From assembly GCF_041477585.1 (NCBI RefSeq), contig NZ_JBGNYA010000002.1, positions 119,521-183,520 of the forward strand: a stretch of 64,000 nucleotides of DNA. The letters are read 5' to 3'. The DNA is from Halobellus sp. MBLA0158. Its GTDB lineage: Archaea > Halobacteriota > Halobacteria > Halobacteriales > Haloferacaceae. Shown here one piece after another: positions 35,201 to 43,747 of this stretch; within the stretch, counting starts at the first letter, position 1, and each line of letters opens with the position of its first letter. The translations under genes and the position numbers were made by a program. The notes beneath the pieces are model-generated. The model was not told the origin of the DNA. It searched no databases and saw only the letters and a list, made by a program, of their open reading frames with translations.

Positions 35201-36067
35201 CAGCCCGAGGCGGACAGCGACCCAGATGGAGACGAGGCAGCGATGAGCCCCCTGTTCGGGCAGACCACCGAGGCGGACGAGGACCCAGCTGGTGACCAAG
35301 CAACGCAGCCGGAGAACGGGGCAACGCCCGTTCAGGAAAGCAGCGTGCCCGTCCCCGATGACGAACTCCAACAACGCGGGCTCAGCCGTGATGACGTCCG
35401 GTTCCTGAATCGGGTCCTCGACGTGATGAACCGAGAGGACGACGAGTACACGCTACTGGACAGGATGAGCCAGCTCCGGGACGAATACGACGACCTCCAT
35501 GTGGAGCGGCTCACGGAGCAGGACCTCCTGGACGCGGACTCCGCGGCGGGGCGCAAGTACTACACCGTCCTCCCGGACGGTCGAGACCTCCTCGGGAGAG
35601 AATTGAAGGCGGGGCCAGGAGCGGGCGATCTCGGCGAGAAAACGCCACACAAGGTTGGCGTCCGGCTCCTCGAGCTCTGGCTCCAGCAGCGGGACGACGT
35701 GGTTCGCGTGGAACCGTACTACGAAACCGACGACGGCACCGTACTGGACGTGGCCGGCATCGACGAGGACGGCGATCTCGTCTGGGGCGGCGAAGCAGAG
35801 CTCGCGAGTAACAACCGGCACGCCCCGGTCGAGGATTACGACAAACTCAGCGCGGTGGACACCGACGCGATCTGGGCCTTCAACAATCGCGAGACGGCAC
35901 TCGACGTCCTGGAGAGCCTTGCCGACGCGGATCGGATCGACGAGCGGGTCAGCGGGCGGGCGGCACGGTCGTTCGCGACCATCAGAGACGCCGTCGACGA
36001 CCTCGATGCTGCGGGCCTGACCACCGTTCGGGGCTTCAAAAATCTCGATCAAGAACTCAACCAATGA
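32243..36067 (+). CDS. VirD4/TraG-like coupling ATPase with long C-terminal extension
   Basis: A 1274-residue protein. An N-terminal alpha/beta region of about 480 residues precedes the motor. Walker A is ASTGGGKSKA at about 508-517, followed by VVLVDPKGDG. Walker B-like DDATIIFDLGD and TNLIIEEAAPVAS follow, and then the sensor region GLSMGLVMQFPEQ. After a disordered acidic linker (about 930-1040), the last 230 residues include a winged-helix-like part and a domain with VEPYYETDDGTVLDVAG and WGGEAELAS that could be nuclease-like. It is probably the DNA coupling protein that brings the relaxosome to the channel. Overlaps with both neighbours are 4-8 bases. Confidence 0.8.
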   Translation: MAEYLRVTPTSERLDPESIPRVLDSLHKLTTPGSSGLGAKLNPLHSETPPRFEFLAISDGPDDPVEFFYGADAHLDTLEKRLRSIYPATFDIERVDVDVAARLIQPVEFTPQEFVDHYEAGRLQYEFGPAEQYEIVDEESWASEPAEADPVVDGGTASTSVPDHHVTVGESVLELAPPDALPDDEEERRAIEKPTMTPAGTILARPAQDAVSPLGVRWYGAASRKQDWMTSLTPFTAEETNGDLSSVDEPGAALASLIDHLMEATAPTAFQVVFQRRTSWQSDAEVRKEDLVDGRDTFFQEVVGSLLEVEEQRSDQDDRQLSEAVEKRIEYIDAKNAKRSFTVNIRAVGVPTDDTRDDLDGRMDSLLPVFDPLDGPFYEVEGQRLRDSGFREKTKEKKARAALQRLLNRELTTGRGKTRPELVLSGTELANFVLVPSSEQLTVEGTRGTRAEQQSRNPLPWPNPDLIQQFQDGMAIGYALDENGEPRPDPIRIPPDLLPTHYGRFASTGGGKSKAIINDALSLRESTGGPVVLVDPKGDGMCENYLRCHYERFGGLDDVYHFRVPETIPAFSFFDIRPALEAGRNREDAIQDKVDHFHDILRMIMGREQYGQAFVANEILSYLIKALFDEEYGSDVFGLDDLFAAALRMQRDQTIPPVSADNQNIEESLTRHFAKDNHQFQVSMDAVGNRLDKLKEDAHLRRIFSHVPKQNDAGEYVDNRFDFREFLDEDATIIFDLGDLRPEAQRAITLLLLSNLWDAVQVRRRDGQTDYENLTNLIIEEAAPVASTKLVSEQLLPQGRSFGLSMGLVMQFPEQVRNRNERAYDEVLNNIKTKLIGNISIERDLAESLAHEDLSPTELRNRINTLPSGEWIAQLPSPSFGETGPPPFSLKPLPIAPGHPESDQPLTEPQEDHFESVSRPRMVERTQAQYGLTEPTESTTSPEETGWGSSGGETTGSAADGDAATDPTQSAFISESTTEDASTSTTQPEADSDPDGDEAAMSPLFGQTTEADEDPAGDQATQPENGATPVQESSVPVPDDELQQRGLSRDDVRFLNRVLDVMNREDDEYTLLDRMSQLRDEYDDLHVERLTEQDLLDADSAAGRKYYTVLPDGRDLLGRELKAGPGAGDLGEKTPHKVGVRLLELWLQQRDDVVRVEPYYETDDGTVLDVAGIDEDGDLVWGGEAELASNNRHAPVEDYDKLSAVDTDAIWAFNNRETALDVLESLADADRIDERVSGRAARSFATIRDAVDDLDAAGLTTVRGFKNLDQELNQ

Positions 36068-36948
36068 CCTGGCGACAGGCGACCCGCGAGGAGATCTACG
36101 CCTACTACGCCGAGGAGTTCCCAGGCTATCTGGATGACCTGCCGGAATTCATCACGGCGACCGGCCCGAAACAGTACGCCATCGCCTTCCGTGAGTCCCA
36201 CCCGGTTCGCAAAGACGAGGTGCCGGACAAGGACTTCATCCGGCGGGATACGTGGCAAACAGATGCGTCGGGCGACCGAACGACGCCCGAATTCGACGAC
36301 TTCGAGGACATTGTCGAGTTTATTCGGCATCCAGCCCGCAACGACCCGCTGGGGCGGAACGAGTTCGCACTCGCTGATCCGGAAGTACTGGAGCAACCGG
36401 ACCCACAGCCCGACGCCGTCTACTACGCACTGGATCACTGGGAACGACCCTGGGTCCTCCTCGTCGATATCGACGCGAAAGAGATCGCCCGAGACAGAGC
36501 GGAGGAGCTGGTGTCGGCGGATGTCGAGGATCAGGACGACGATGCGCTTCTCGATGCTGCGGGTATCCTCGACGCCGCTCCCGAGGGGTATCCGTACGCC
36601 TTCGAAGACATCGACCGCGCCATCGAGTACGGGTTCGAGTTGCGCGACATCTTCGAGGACGATCTCGACGCCGAGGAGACGATGGTCGTCTACAGCGGGC
36701 AGGGAGTCCACGTCTACCTGCTGGATACCGACCCGGCGCACCGATACGACGAGCAGAGTCGCGAGGTGTTGAACGACCTCCTCCTCGAGACGTACGACAT
36801 CCCCATCGACCCCGTCGTGACGGCCGACCGCCGGCGGGTCGCCCGCCTGCCCTACTCACTCCACGCCGACGTCTGCAGCATCGTCCAACCCATCGAGAGC
36901 CCGGCGTTCGACGTTCGGTCGGCGACACCCGAGGTGATCGACGAATGA
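36064..36948 (+). CDS. PriS-like archaeo-eukaryotic primase, catalytic subunit
   Basis: A 294-residue protein with the AEP catalytic motifs in order: Asp135-x-Asp137 (LLVDIDAKE), Ser211-Gly-x3-His216 (YSGQGVHVYLLD) and the third acid in DPVVTADRRRVARLP with Arg261 and SLH. These residues bind metal and nucleotide in PriS. It is shorter than the chromosomal PriS (about 390 residues). It overlaps the next gene by four bases; that gene looks like the PriL partner. It is likely used for initiating element replication or second-strand synthesis after transfer. Confidence 0.82.
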   Translation: MTWRQATREEIYAYYAEEFPGYLDDLPEFITATGPKQYAIAFRESHPVRKDEVPDKDFIRRDTWQTDASGDRTTPEFDDFEDIVEFIRHPARNDPLGRNEFALADPEVLEQPDPQPDAVYYALDHWERPWVLLVDIDAKEIARDRAEELVSADVEDQDDDALLDAAGILDAAPEGYPYAFEDIDRAIEYGFELRDIFEDDLDAEETMVVYSGQGVHVYLLDTDPAHRYDEQSREVLNDLLLETYDIPIDPVVTADRRRVARLPYSLHADVCSIVQPIESPAFDVRSATPEVIDE

Positions 36949-38468
36949 GTCCGAGTACGCCCACCGACGACGAGGACATGACGTATCGGGTTGCGGCACT
37001 ACCGCTGGAGTACGGTGAAACCCGTATCAACCAGCTGTTTACGCGTGGCTACAACCGATACGTCGTCGACGGCGAGGACCAACCCGAGGACCTCGTGAAC
37101 GACGTCGAGCGGTTCGGGACGGCAGCGTTCAAAGAACAGGTTCGTGCCGACGCCGCCGAGGAGCCGTTCGTCGACGAGCCGGGGACGCTCGCCGTGCTCG
37201 CGACGTTGAGTGCGATCTGTGTGAAAGAACACCCGAAGTTCGAGCACGCGTCACCCCGGAACATCCAGGTGCTCTACGATATCCGGGAGCTGTACGTCAA
37301 CAATCTCGCCTCCCTCATTCGCGCCCGCGGCGATGGGTTGCTCCAACAGGACATCGCCGACGTGCTGTACAGCAAGGAGCCCGGTGAAGATGGCCCGCAC
37401 CCGGGCCGGGTCTGTACGGGCATCACGGAGATGCCGGAGTTCGGGGATGGCCTCTACCTCGAAATCCCGATGGCGGCGGCGTCACGCAAATGCCTTGTTC
37501 AGGAGGACGAGCCGGCGACGGGAGCTGGCGAGGGCGGGGAGATACTGACGCGAGTGAAAGACAACAAGCTGTACGTCCCAGTCGGTGATTTCGACAGTAA
37601 GTATCGGAACTACGCTGAGCGAGCGTTCAAGAAGCTCCTGCGGGTGCAAGAAGACGGCCTCTCCGACGACCAGCTGACGTGGTTGACCACGAACGAGTCG
37701 GCGATCACGGAGCGGATCGACCGCTTCCTCGAGACCGGCCATCACGAGCGTATCTGGCGGAACTGGGACCGTGGGGAACGGACGATCCGCGTCCTCCGAC
37801 GGGCCCTGAGTGACGCACCCGACGACGTGGCGCAAACGGGTGAGTTCCACACGGCGAAAGAGCTCTATCGAGCGGTTACGGCGTACGACGCCGAGGACGA
37901 GTGGGAATCCTCTGTAACGGACTGGATATCGAGTCCGAGCAGTCTCGCGAAGACGCTGGCTGACCACGAGTCCCACTCCGCCGTCACCATCGACCGCGAC
38001 GGGCGCGTCAATACGTACCGAATCGGACGAGCCGGAACCGGCGCCGAACAAATCGAGGTGCGAGAGATCGAGGACCTCTTCGAACTCCCCTGTATGGCAA
38101 ATATGGAGGAGCGGCTGCACGAGAAGAAGCCCGTCCGGAAGGATCTCTACAACTTCGCACGGATGGTGATGTGGCTGCCGCAGTACCAAGACAGCAGCCT
38201 CGACGAAATCGTCGCGGATCTCAAGGACGTCTTCTCCAGGTGGCCGTGGTACGACGAGCAGGAAACTGAGTACCAAGTCCGCTACGAGTTCTCGAACACC
38301 ATCGACGGCGACACGCCGTTGCCGATGAACTGCGATAACGACGATCTGCAGCGCTACTGTATCGGCCAGGACCAGTGTCCCTACTCGATCTGGGGCAGCC
38401 TCCCGTTCCCGGATGAGATGTACGAGCAGGTAGAGGCGGAATCAGCTGGTTCTGTTGAGCAATTCTGA
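36945..38468 (+). CDS. PriL-like primase partner with Fe-S-type C-terminal domain
   Basis: A 507-residue protein. The C-terminal 130 residues hold four cysteines, 383 (ELPCMANM), 463 (MNCDND), 472 (RYCIGQ) and 478 (DQCPYS), with the spacing and surrounding helices of the PriL 4Fe-4S domain. VRKDLYNFARMVMWLPQY between the first and second matches the PriL helix pattern. The N-terminal part also looks PriL-like (LYVNNLASLIRARGD) but carries an insertion of about 200 residues that I do not recognise. With the PriS-like protein just before it, this makes a complete two-subunit primase. Confidence 0.75.
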   Translation: MSPSTPTDDEDMTYRVAALPLEYGETRINQLFTRGYNRYVVDGEDQPEDLVNDVERFGTAAFKEQVRADAAEEPFVDEPGTLAVLATLSAICVKEHPKFEHASPRNIQVLYDIRELYVNNLASLIRARGDGLLQQDIADVLYSKEPGEDGPHPGRVCTGITEMPEFGDGLYLEIPMAAASRKCLVQEDEPATGAGEGGEILTRVKDNKLYVPVGDFDSKYRNYAERAFKKLLRVQEDGLSDDQLTWLTTNESAITERIDRFLETGHHERIWRNWDRGERTIRVLRRALSDAPDDVAQTGEFHTAKELYRAVTAYDAEDEWESSVTDWISSPSSLAKTLADHESHSAVTIDRDGRVNTYRIGRAGTGAEQIEVREIEDLFELPCMANMEERLHEKKPVRKDLYNFARMVMWLPQYQDSSLDEIVADLKDVFSRWPWYDEQETEYQVRYEFSNTIDGDTPLPMNCDNDDLQRYCIGQDQCPYSIWGSLPFPDEMYEQVEAESAGSVEQF

Positions 38469-38469
38469 A

Positions 38470-38492
38470 CCACAGACTACCCGAATCTGTGG
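38470..38492 (+). terminator. Probable hairpin terminator after the primase operon
   Basis: Seven-base perfect arms CCACAGA and TCTGTGG with a nine-base loop lie directly after the stop codon. An AT-rich run (cttatattgtgata) follows. This would close the ten-gene conjugation operon. Confidence 0.4.
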
Positions 38493-38687
38493 AACCCTTA
38501 TATTGTGATAGGACTGGCGACTTTGTGGAATAGAGACAGCAGCTCGACCATCGCGTTGAATCGCAAAGTGGAGAGAATAAAATCAGCGGCGGAGTTGAGA
38601 TGACCGACAGCAAAGGGATACTCCTCATCGCAATCGTAAGAGAAACCTTCAAACAAGCGTCAGAAGAGTGTTCACCTTAAAAAAGAC

Positions 38688-38695
38688 TATTAAAT
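38688..38695 (+). promoter_or_regulatory. TATA box of the STAND NTPase gene
   Basis: TATTAAAT preceded by an A-run lies about 27 bases before the ATG at 38718, which fits a leaderless transcript and supports that start over the GTG at 38700. Confidence 0.5.
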
Positions 38696-38717
38696 CAGAG
38701 TGAGTCAGGTAGACCAA

Positions 38718-41700
38718 ATGGAGCACTCCGATCTCAATGAAGTCAATAAGCAACAGATCAATCACGCCGGCGCTCGATATACTCCTCAGATTGATCCTGA
38801 AGCTCCAAACATACAAGTCTCAGAAGTGCTACAGCCATTCGATGCGTTAGCTTATTCTAATAGGCTGGAAGAGCGGCTAGCCGGTTTAGCTGAAGAATTG
38901 GAGGAAGACTGGAATAAAGCACCAGAGGAAGCAAGAGACGCGTTCAGGCGTCGGAAACAGTCACCAGATCGGGTGGTTGAACTTCTGAGGTCGATATCAA
39001 ACAGATCACCCAGTGATGACAAGACTGAACTCCGTCAGCTTACGCGTGCCACAAGGTTTGCTAAGGACAAGACCAGTAAAGTCAGCCAGAAGCTGCGATC
39101 TCGGCATCGGGAGGGAGGTGAGGGGAATCAGCGAGACATAAACAATAAAATATCGCTTAATCAGAACCTGGCCCAATCTTTGGAGAGTGTATCTACCTTT
39201 GTCGAGGGGCCGGGACCACCTCTACTACGGGACAAGGCCCTGTTCCTCAAGGGGGAATGGGGAACTGGTAAAACTCACTTTTTGTGTGACCTTGCTGAAA
39301 TAAGGATGGATTCGGAGCTTCCAACCCTTCTTGTTTTAGCAGAAACCCTTCCAGATGATGATTCTCCGCTTGAAGGTATCTGCCAGTTAATTGACTCAGT
39401 GTCAAGTCCAGAGCAGCTGCTTTCCGAACTACAATCACTTGGCGAAGACGTTGGGGAAAGAGCACTTTTGCTGATTGACGGAATAAACGAAGCTGATCGG
39501 GAACTGTGGAGAAATGAGTTAGCCTCCGTCGCTGAGCAGGTTAAAAACTACTCTTATGTCGGTTTGGCCCTCAGTTGTCGTACTCCGTTCGACGAGCAGA
39601 TTTTAACGAGCAAGGCCGAAAACCATCTTGTTCAGGTTGAACACCGTGGGTTCGAGGAGAATGAGTTCGATGCACAGATTGAGTTCTTTGATTACTATGA
39701 TGTTCCAGCACCCCACGTACCACTACTGACACCAGAATTCTCGCGTCCCCTCTTTCTAAAGATCCTTTGTGAGGCGATAACTCGAAGAGATCAATCTGAT
39801 CAGCAGGGCTACCTTAGGAGTGTTGCCTCCGGCCAGCGAAGTATGACCGATATTTTGGAACACTTCGCTCGCGAAATAGGAGAAGATATCGAGGCTGACT
39901 ACGGGCTTAGCCGAAAGGCCTGTTGGAGAATATTGAAGGGGACTTCTACAGGTCCTACCCATCGGTCAGGGATTGCTGGTATCATGGCTGATGAGATGGA
40001 GGAGTTCGTTACGAAAGAAGATGCTGTTGATGCAATCAAAAACGAAACTTCTCTCCCAGAGCCAAAAGCGTGGGACTTACTTGACCGAATGATTTCCGAT
40101 GGTTTACTGGCTGAAACACTCCACCGCAATCAAGGGACGACGGAGGTTGTTCGGTTTCCGTATCAACGATTTGGAGACCACATTATTGCACGCCACCTAT
40201 TAGCAGAGCATCTCAATACCGACTCGGAAACTGCTGTGCGGCGAAGCTTCTACGTGAATAGGCCATTAGGACAATTATTCGATCTAGAGGGTGATAACCG
40301 CCGCTTTGCCGAACCGGGCCTAGCGGAGGCGATTATGGTTGAGTTCCCTCAACGAGTAAAGAGGGTCAATGATATTCCGGACAATGAGCGGGAACTCGCT
40401 TTCTACATTCCAAAGAAGCGGAGATATGGCGCACCGCTCAAAGATATATTCTTAGATGGGTTGTATTGGCGGAGCTCGGACTCATTCACCGAACAGACTG
40501 ACGATCTGGTGAGTTTCTACTTGGAAGAGTTAGACGAAAGGGTTCAGAGAGAAACGTTTGATGTTTTGGTTGGTCTTGCATCTCGTCCCGGTCACCCGTA
40601 TGATGCGGATCGGCTGTATGGATACTTGGATGATATGGAGATGGCTGAACGCGATGGACAGTGGTCAGAATATCTGCGGCGAACAACCGATTACTCAACT
40701 GTCCACAGAATTCTAAAATGGGTGGAAACAGCTCCGGTTGACGAGTTCTCCGAAAACACAGCGCAGAATGCGATTACCCTACTGTCTGTCCTCCTTACAA
40801 CTACAGATAGATATCTTCGGGATCGGGTTACGCATAAACTGTACTTAGTGGGACTGGCCCATCCTGGACTCCTCTTTGAAGAGACCCTTCGGACCTTCTC
40901 TTTTAATGACCCTTATGTCCGAGAACGGATGCTAGCAAGTTGCTATGGAATTGCAATGTCGCTCTGGGCAGACCCGGATGGAGATACTCTAAGGAATGAA
41001 ATTCCCGGATTTGCAGGAGAACTGGTTGACAGGATGTTTCAGGAGGACTCGGATGACGGCACCAAACATATCCTGTCACGGCAGTACGCTGGAGGGGTCA
41101 TTGAGCTTGCTAGGAAAGTAGACGCGGGTTGTGTCTCACAGGATGAGGCCAAGCTGACCGACCCTCCGTTAGATCAAATTGAATCGCCGTTCCAAGACCC
41201 TGATTCGATTGATGAGGATGACCTCGAAGATGTTGAACCGGCGTTCCATATGGACTTCAGTAACTATACTGTCGGCAGATTAGTGCCAGACAGGGGGAAC
41301 TATATCGATGATCATCCCGAGTATCAAGCTGTTTTCAAACAGATTAAAAAACGGGTTCGGGATCTTGGATATTCGTATGATGACTTTGAGTCAGTTGATG
41401 ATGAAATTGATCGGCGAAATAACCGGGGAAGAGATGAGACGAAAGTAGATCGTTACGGGAAGAAGTACTCTTGGATTGCTTACTTTGAGATGTATGGAAA
41501 ACGTGTGGATGAGGGTATTTTGCCAACTTATGAAGACGAGATACGTCCGCCGGACTGCGATATCGATCCGAGCTTTCCGAATAAAACGAAAGAGTGGAGG
41601 CCTGAGTTACCTGAGCTATTTGAAACGGAGTATTCGGAGTATTGTGAGTGGATTTCGGGTGGCCCTAACCCGAGTTATGAAGAGTTGTTTGTGAAAGATA

Positions 41701-42428
41701 CGGTCGATGGTGTGGATGGGCCTTGGGTATTGCTTGATGGGACGATTCGACAAGCTTCCTCGGATGCACTTAGGATATTTACCTTCTTGAGAGGGGTTCT
41801 AATCTCTGAGGAAGATGTTTCTGGGTTGAAACAGCAACTGCGAGAAACTGAGTACCCAGGAAATAGAAACATTCCAGATACGCCAGAAGATTACTACACA
41901 TACGCCGGTGAAATCCCATGGTCTGATCGGTACGGCCCCTATTTCCGTGAAGACGATGGTTCAGCAAAAAGAAACGTAGAGCAAGCTTTTGGCTCTCACA
42001 GAGGTAGTAGCAACGGCGTGGAGGTAGAGGTCCCAGTACACGTCTTTGCCTGGGAGTCCCATCACAGCCAGTTAAATCAAGTAAGTGGGATGAGGTTCCC
42101 TGCACCTGCGCTGTGTGAACATCTAGATTTGGTTAATCATAATGATACATTCGACTTATTTGATTTAAATGGAAACAGGGCTACGATCTATAGAGAATTC
42201 CAATGCGATAACGCACGGTACGATTCTTGGCTACTGTATCTTCGTAAGGACTTGCTAGAAAAGTATCTTGAGGAGACCGAGCAGACAATTGCTCTGCTTC
42301 CTTGGGGTGAACGCACTTTGGATCATCAAAAACTTCAGGCGAGATCTGATGAATTATCTGAGCTACATAACAACTATGAGCACATCAATAAGGAGGTTTT
42401 CTCATATCACGAAATCATCGGTAATTAG
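38718..42428 (+). CDS. STAND/NACHT-like NTPase, probable antiviral defence protein
   Basis: A 1236-residue protein with visibly lower GC and different codon use from the neighbouring operon. The N-terminal 170 residues begin with INHAGARYTPQI and contain helical segments. Walker A is KGEWGTGKTH at about 178-187, and Walker B ALLLIDGINEAD at about 249-260 has the NACHT-type DG-x-NEA ending. VGLALSCRTPFD follows as the sensor strand. The remaining 900 residues are mainly helical, like the sensor repeats of STAND proteins such as Avs. Such proteins detect viral components and trigger cell death, but I do not recognise its effector. It is a single-gene unit between two gene-poor regions. Confidence 0.7.
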   Translation: MEHSDLNEVNKQQINHAGARYTPQIDPEAPNIQVSEVLQPFDALAYSNRLEERLAGLAEELEEDWNKAPEEARDAFRRRKQSPDRVVELLRSISNRSPSDDKTELRQLTRATRFAKDKTSKVSQKLRSRHREGGEGNQRDINNKISLNQNLAQSLESVSTFVEGPGPPLLRDKALFLKGEWGTGKTHFLCDLAEIRMDSELPTLLVLAETLPDDDSPLEGICQLIDSVSSPEQLLSELQSLGEDVGERALLLIDGINEADRELWRNELASVAEQVKNYSYVGLALSCRTPFDEQILTSKAENHLVQVEHRGFEENEFDAQIEFFDYYDVPAPHVPLLTPEFSRPLFLKILCEAITRRDQSDQQGYLRSVASGQRSMTDILEHFAREIGEDIEADYGLSRKACWRILKGTSTGPTHRSGIAGIMADEMEEFVTKEDAVDAIKNETSLPEPKAWDLLDRMISDGLLAETLHRNQGTTEVVRFPYQRFGDHIIARHLLAEHLNTDSETAVRRSFYVNRPLGQLFDLEGDNRRFAEPGLAEAIMVEFPQRVKRVNDIPDNERELAFYIPKKRRYGAPLKDIFLDGLYWRSSDSFTEQTDDLVSFYLEELDERVQRETFDVLVGLASRPGHPYDADRLYGYLDDMEMAERDGQWSEYLRRTTDYSTVHRILKWVETAPVDEFSENTAQNAITLLSVLLTTTDRYLRDRVTHKLYLVGLAHPGLLFEETLRTFSFNDPYVRERMLASCYGIAMSLWADPDGDTLRNEIPGFAGELVDRMFQEDSDDGTKHILSRQYAGGVIELARKVDAGCVSQDEAKLTDPPLDQIESPFQDPDSIDEDDLEDVEPAFHMDFSNYTVGRLVPDRGNYIDDHPEYQAVFKQIKKRVRDLGYSYDDFESVDDEIDRRNNRGRDETKVDRYGKKYSWIAYFEMYGKRVDEGILPTYEDEIRPPDCDIDPSFPNKTKEWRPELPELFETEYSEYCEWISGGPNPSYEELFVKDTVDGVDGPWVLLDGTIRQASSDALRIFTFLRGVLISEEDVSGLKQQLRETEYPGNRNIPDTPEDYYTYAGEIPWSDRYGPYFREDDGSAKRNVEQAFGSHRGSSNGVEVEVPVHVFAWESHHSQLNQVSGMRFPAPALCEHLDLVNHNDTFDLFDLNGNRATIYREFQCDNARYDSWLLYLRKDLLEKYLEETEQTIALLPWGERTLDHQKLQARSDELSELHNNYEHINKEVFSYHEIIGN

Positions 42429-43125
42429 TGAGCAGTAATGAGCAGAAACCCGGCTACCCACCTGCTGACTGTGTACATCTAATTTACCGCCGATTCTCAA
42501 CCAGAGGTGCGAACAAACATCGGCAGCTTCTGCACCTATCCCCTATATTCAGCAAGCCGGTTGTGAAAGTTCGGTAGATTTCAGCAGACACACTCCTCTC
42601 AGTATGTCGAAAATTATACTGCGGACTAGAATCAAGTCCTTCTGAACTCCCGTCGAGCAATTTTCGGCGGCTAACACGGCCGGAATCGAGGGAATAGAGA
42701 GTATTTCACGATTCGAGGTGCCGAGCCGAAGAGCCTCGAGAGATATACAACAGGGGAAGCAGCGGTTCCCGGGTATCCAGATACGTCCGAAATTACCTTC
42801 GTTATCCCGTCGTCGAGCAATTTTTGAGGTTAAAGTATCATCCCGGAACTCGTCGAGGTACTTTTTACAGCCTCAAATCGGCCCGACAGGGTTCTTCTGC
42901 ATTTTGAGCGCGTTATTTCGCCTTGCATATCGCGGTTTTTGTCCAAAGAAAGAGGCGATATGCAGTGTGCGAAGGCCGCCGGCTCTCTCAGGCCGAGGGG
43001 CCGTCACAGGGAAAGTGGATTCACGAACGTATCAGAATTAGCGCATAGGTTGACAGGGTGCGTTCCGGTGGTGTCTGTTGCCCCGCGAGGGGGTGGCGGG
43101 GCGCATCACGCGCCCCCGATAGACG
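42429..43125. other. Gene-free region with a 14-base direct repeat
   Basis: About 700 bases with no believable gene. A plus-strand frame at 42718-43041 has an atypical, basic composition and was rejected. CGTCGAGCAATTTT occurs at 42651-42664 and again at 42811-42824, and a partial relative (CTCGTCGAGGTACTTTT) lies near 42848. The right end carries the hairpin at 43080. An origin or transfer site is possible but unsupported. Confidence 0.45.
43080..43102 (+). promoter_or_regulatory. GC-rich leader hairpin before the 43126 gene
   Basis: GCCCCGC (43080-43086) pairs with GCGGGGC (43096-43102), 23 bases before the ATG. The GAGGGGGTGGCGGGGC segment resembles leader motifs before the genes at 58592 and 59042. 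It may form a structure near the ribosome site. Confidence 0.45.
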
Positions 43126-43566
43126 ATGGCTTCGGAACAACGCAGCAGGGAACGAGCAGCGGATCACGCAGGAACTACCACCGACGATGAGGCGCCGTGG
43201 GCGAATCTCGAGATGACGGTTCCGACCGACCGGGATCACGCGTCGGTCGTCGCCCTCGTGGAGTGTGCTCTCGTCGAGCTCACGCACGAGGCCGTGAGCG
43301 CGGTCTTCATCTCCCGGCAGGTCGGGCGGTCGACGCGGACGCAGTACGTCGCCGCCGACGACGTCGGCGAGCAGTTCCAGAAGCGGCACTTCTCCGACCG
43401 GCTGGGCTGGCACGAGACCACCGTCCCTCGACGAACCGTTCGCGACGAACTCATCACTCAGCTCACACGGTCGCCCTCGACGCCGGCGGAGCGGTCAGGT
43501 GAGAGAGCAGCCAGCGAGCCAGACACTTTCGTCGTGAAGCCAGTTCGAGAGCTCCAGACACCGTAG
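43126..43566 (+). CDS. Hypothetical protein
   Basis: A 146-residue acidic protein not recognised as any family. The centre (HASVVALVECALVELTHEAVSAVFISRQVG) looks like a compact alpha/beta fold, and the C-terminus is disordered. It begins shortly after the GC-rich hairpin, and the second inverted repeat follows its stop by ten bases. Confidence 0.5.
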   Translation: MASEQRSRERAADHAGTTTDDEAPWANLEMTVPTDRDHASVVALVECALVELTHEAVSAVFISRQVGRSTRTQYVAADDVGEQFQKRHFSDRLGWHETTVPRRTVRDELITQLTRSPSTPAERSGERAASEPDTFVVKPVRELQTP

Positions 43567-43575
43567 CGGCTAGAC

Positions 43576-43617
43576 TTAACCAACATCTCCGGCCGATACC
43601 GACACAGTGTTGGTTAA
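43576..43617. repeat. Inverted repeat TTAACCAACA, copy 2
   Basis: Perfect arms TTAACCAACA (43576-43585) and TGTTGGTTAA (43608-43617), 22 bases apart. It starts ten bases after a stop codon. The inner sequence shares a TCTCCG...GAT pattern with copy 3. Confidence 0.85.
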
Positions 43618-43747
43618 CGCTGGGGCTGGATCCACTCCCTCGCCCCACCCACCGCCCTGTCCCTCGAGTGAGTGTATCCTGGCGGCCGGCCCGCACGAAC
43701 GGCCGTCGCGACGGGTTTTATCGGCGCACTGTTCGTCGAGAGTGAGT

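Noticed and set aside
42718..43041. A 107-residue plus-strand frame
   Set aside because: Composition is basic and Arg/Ser-rich, unlike haloarchaeal proteins, and it spans AT-rich repeat-bearing noncoding sequence.
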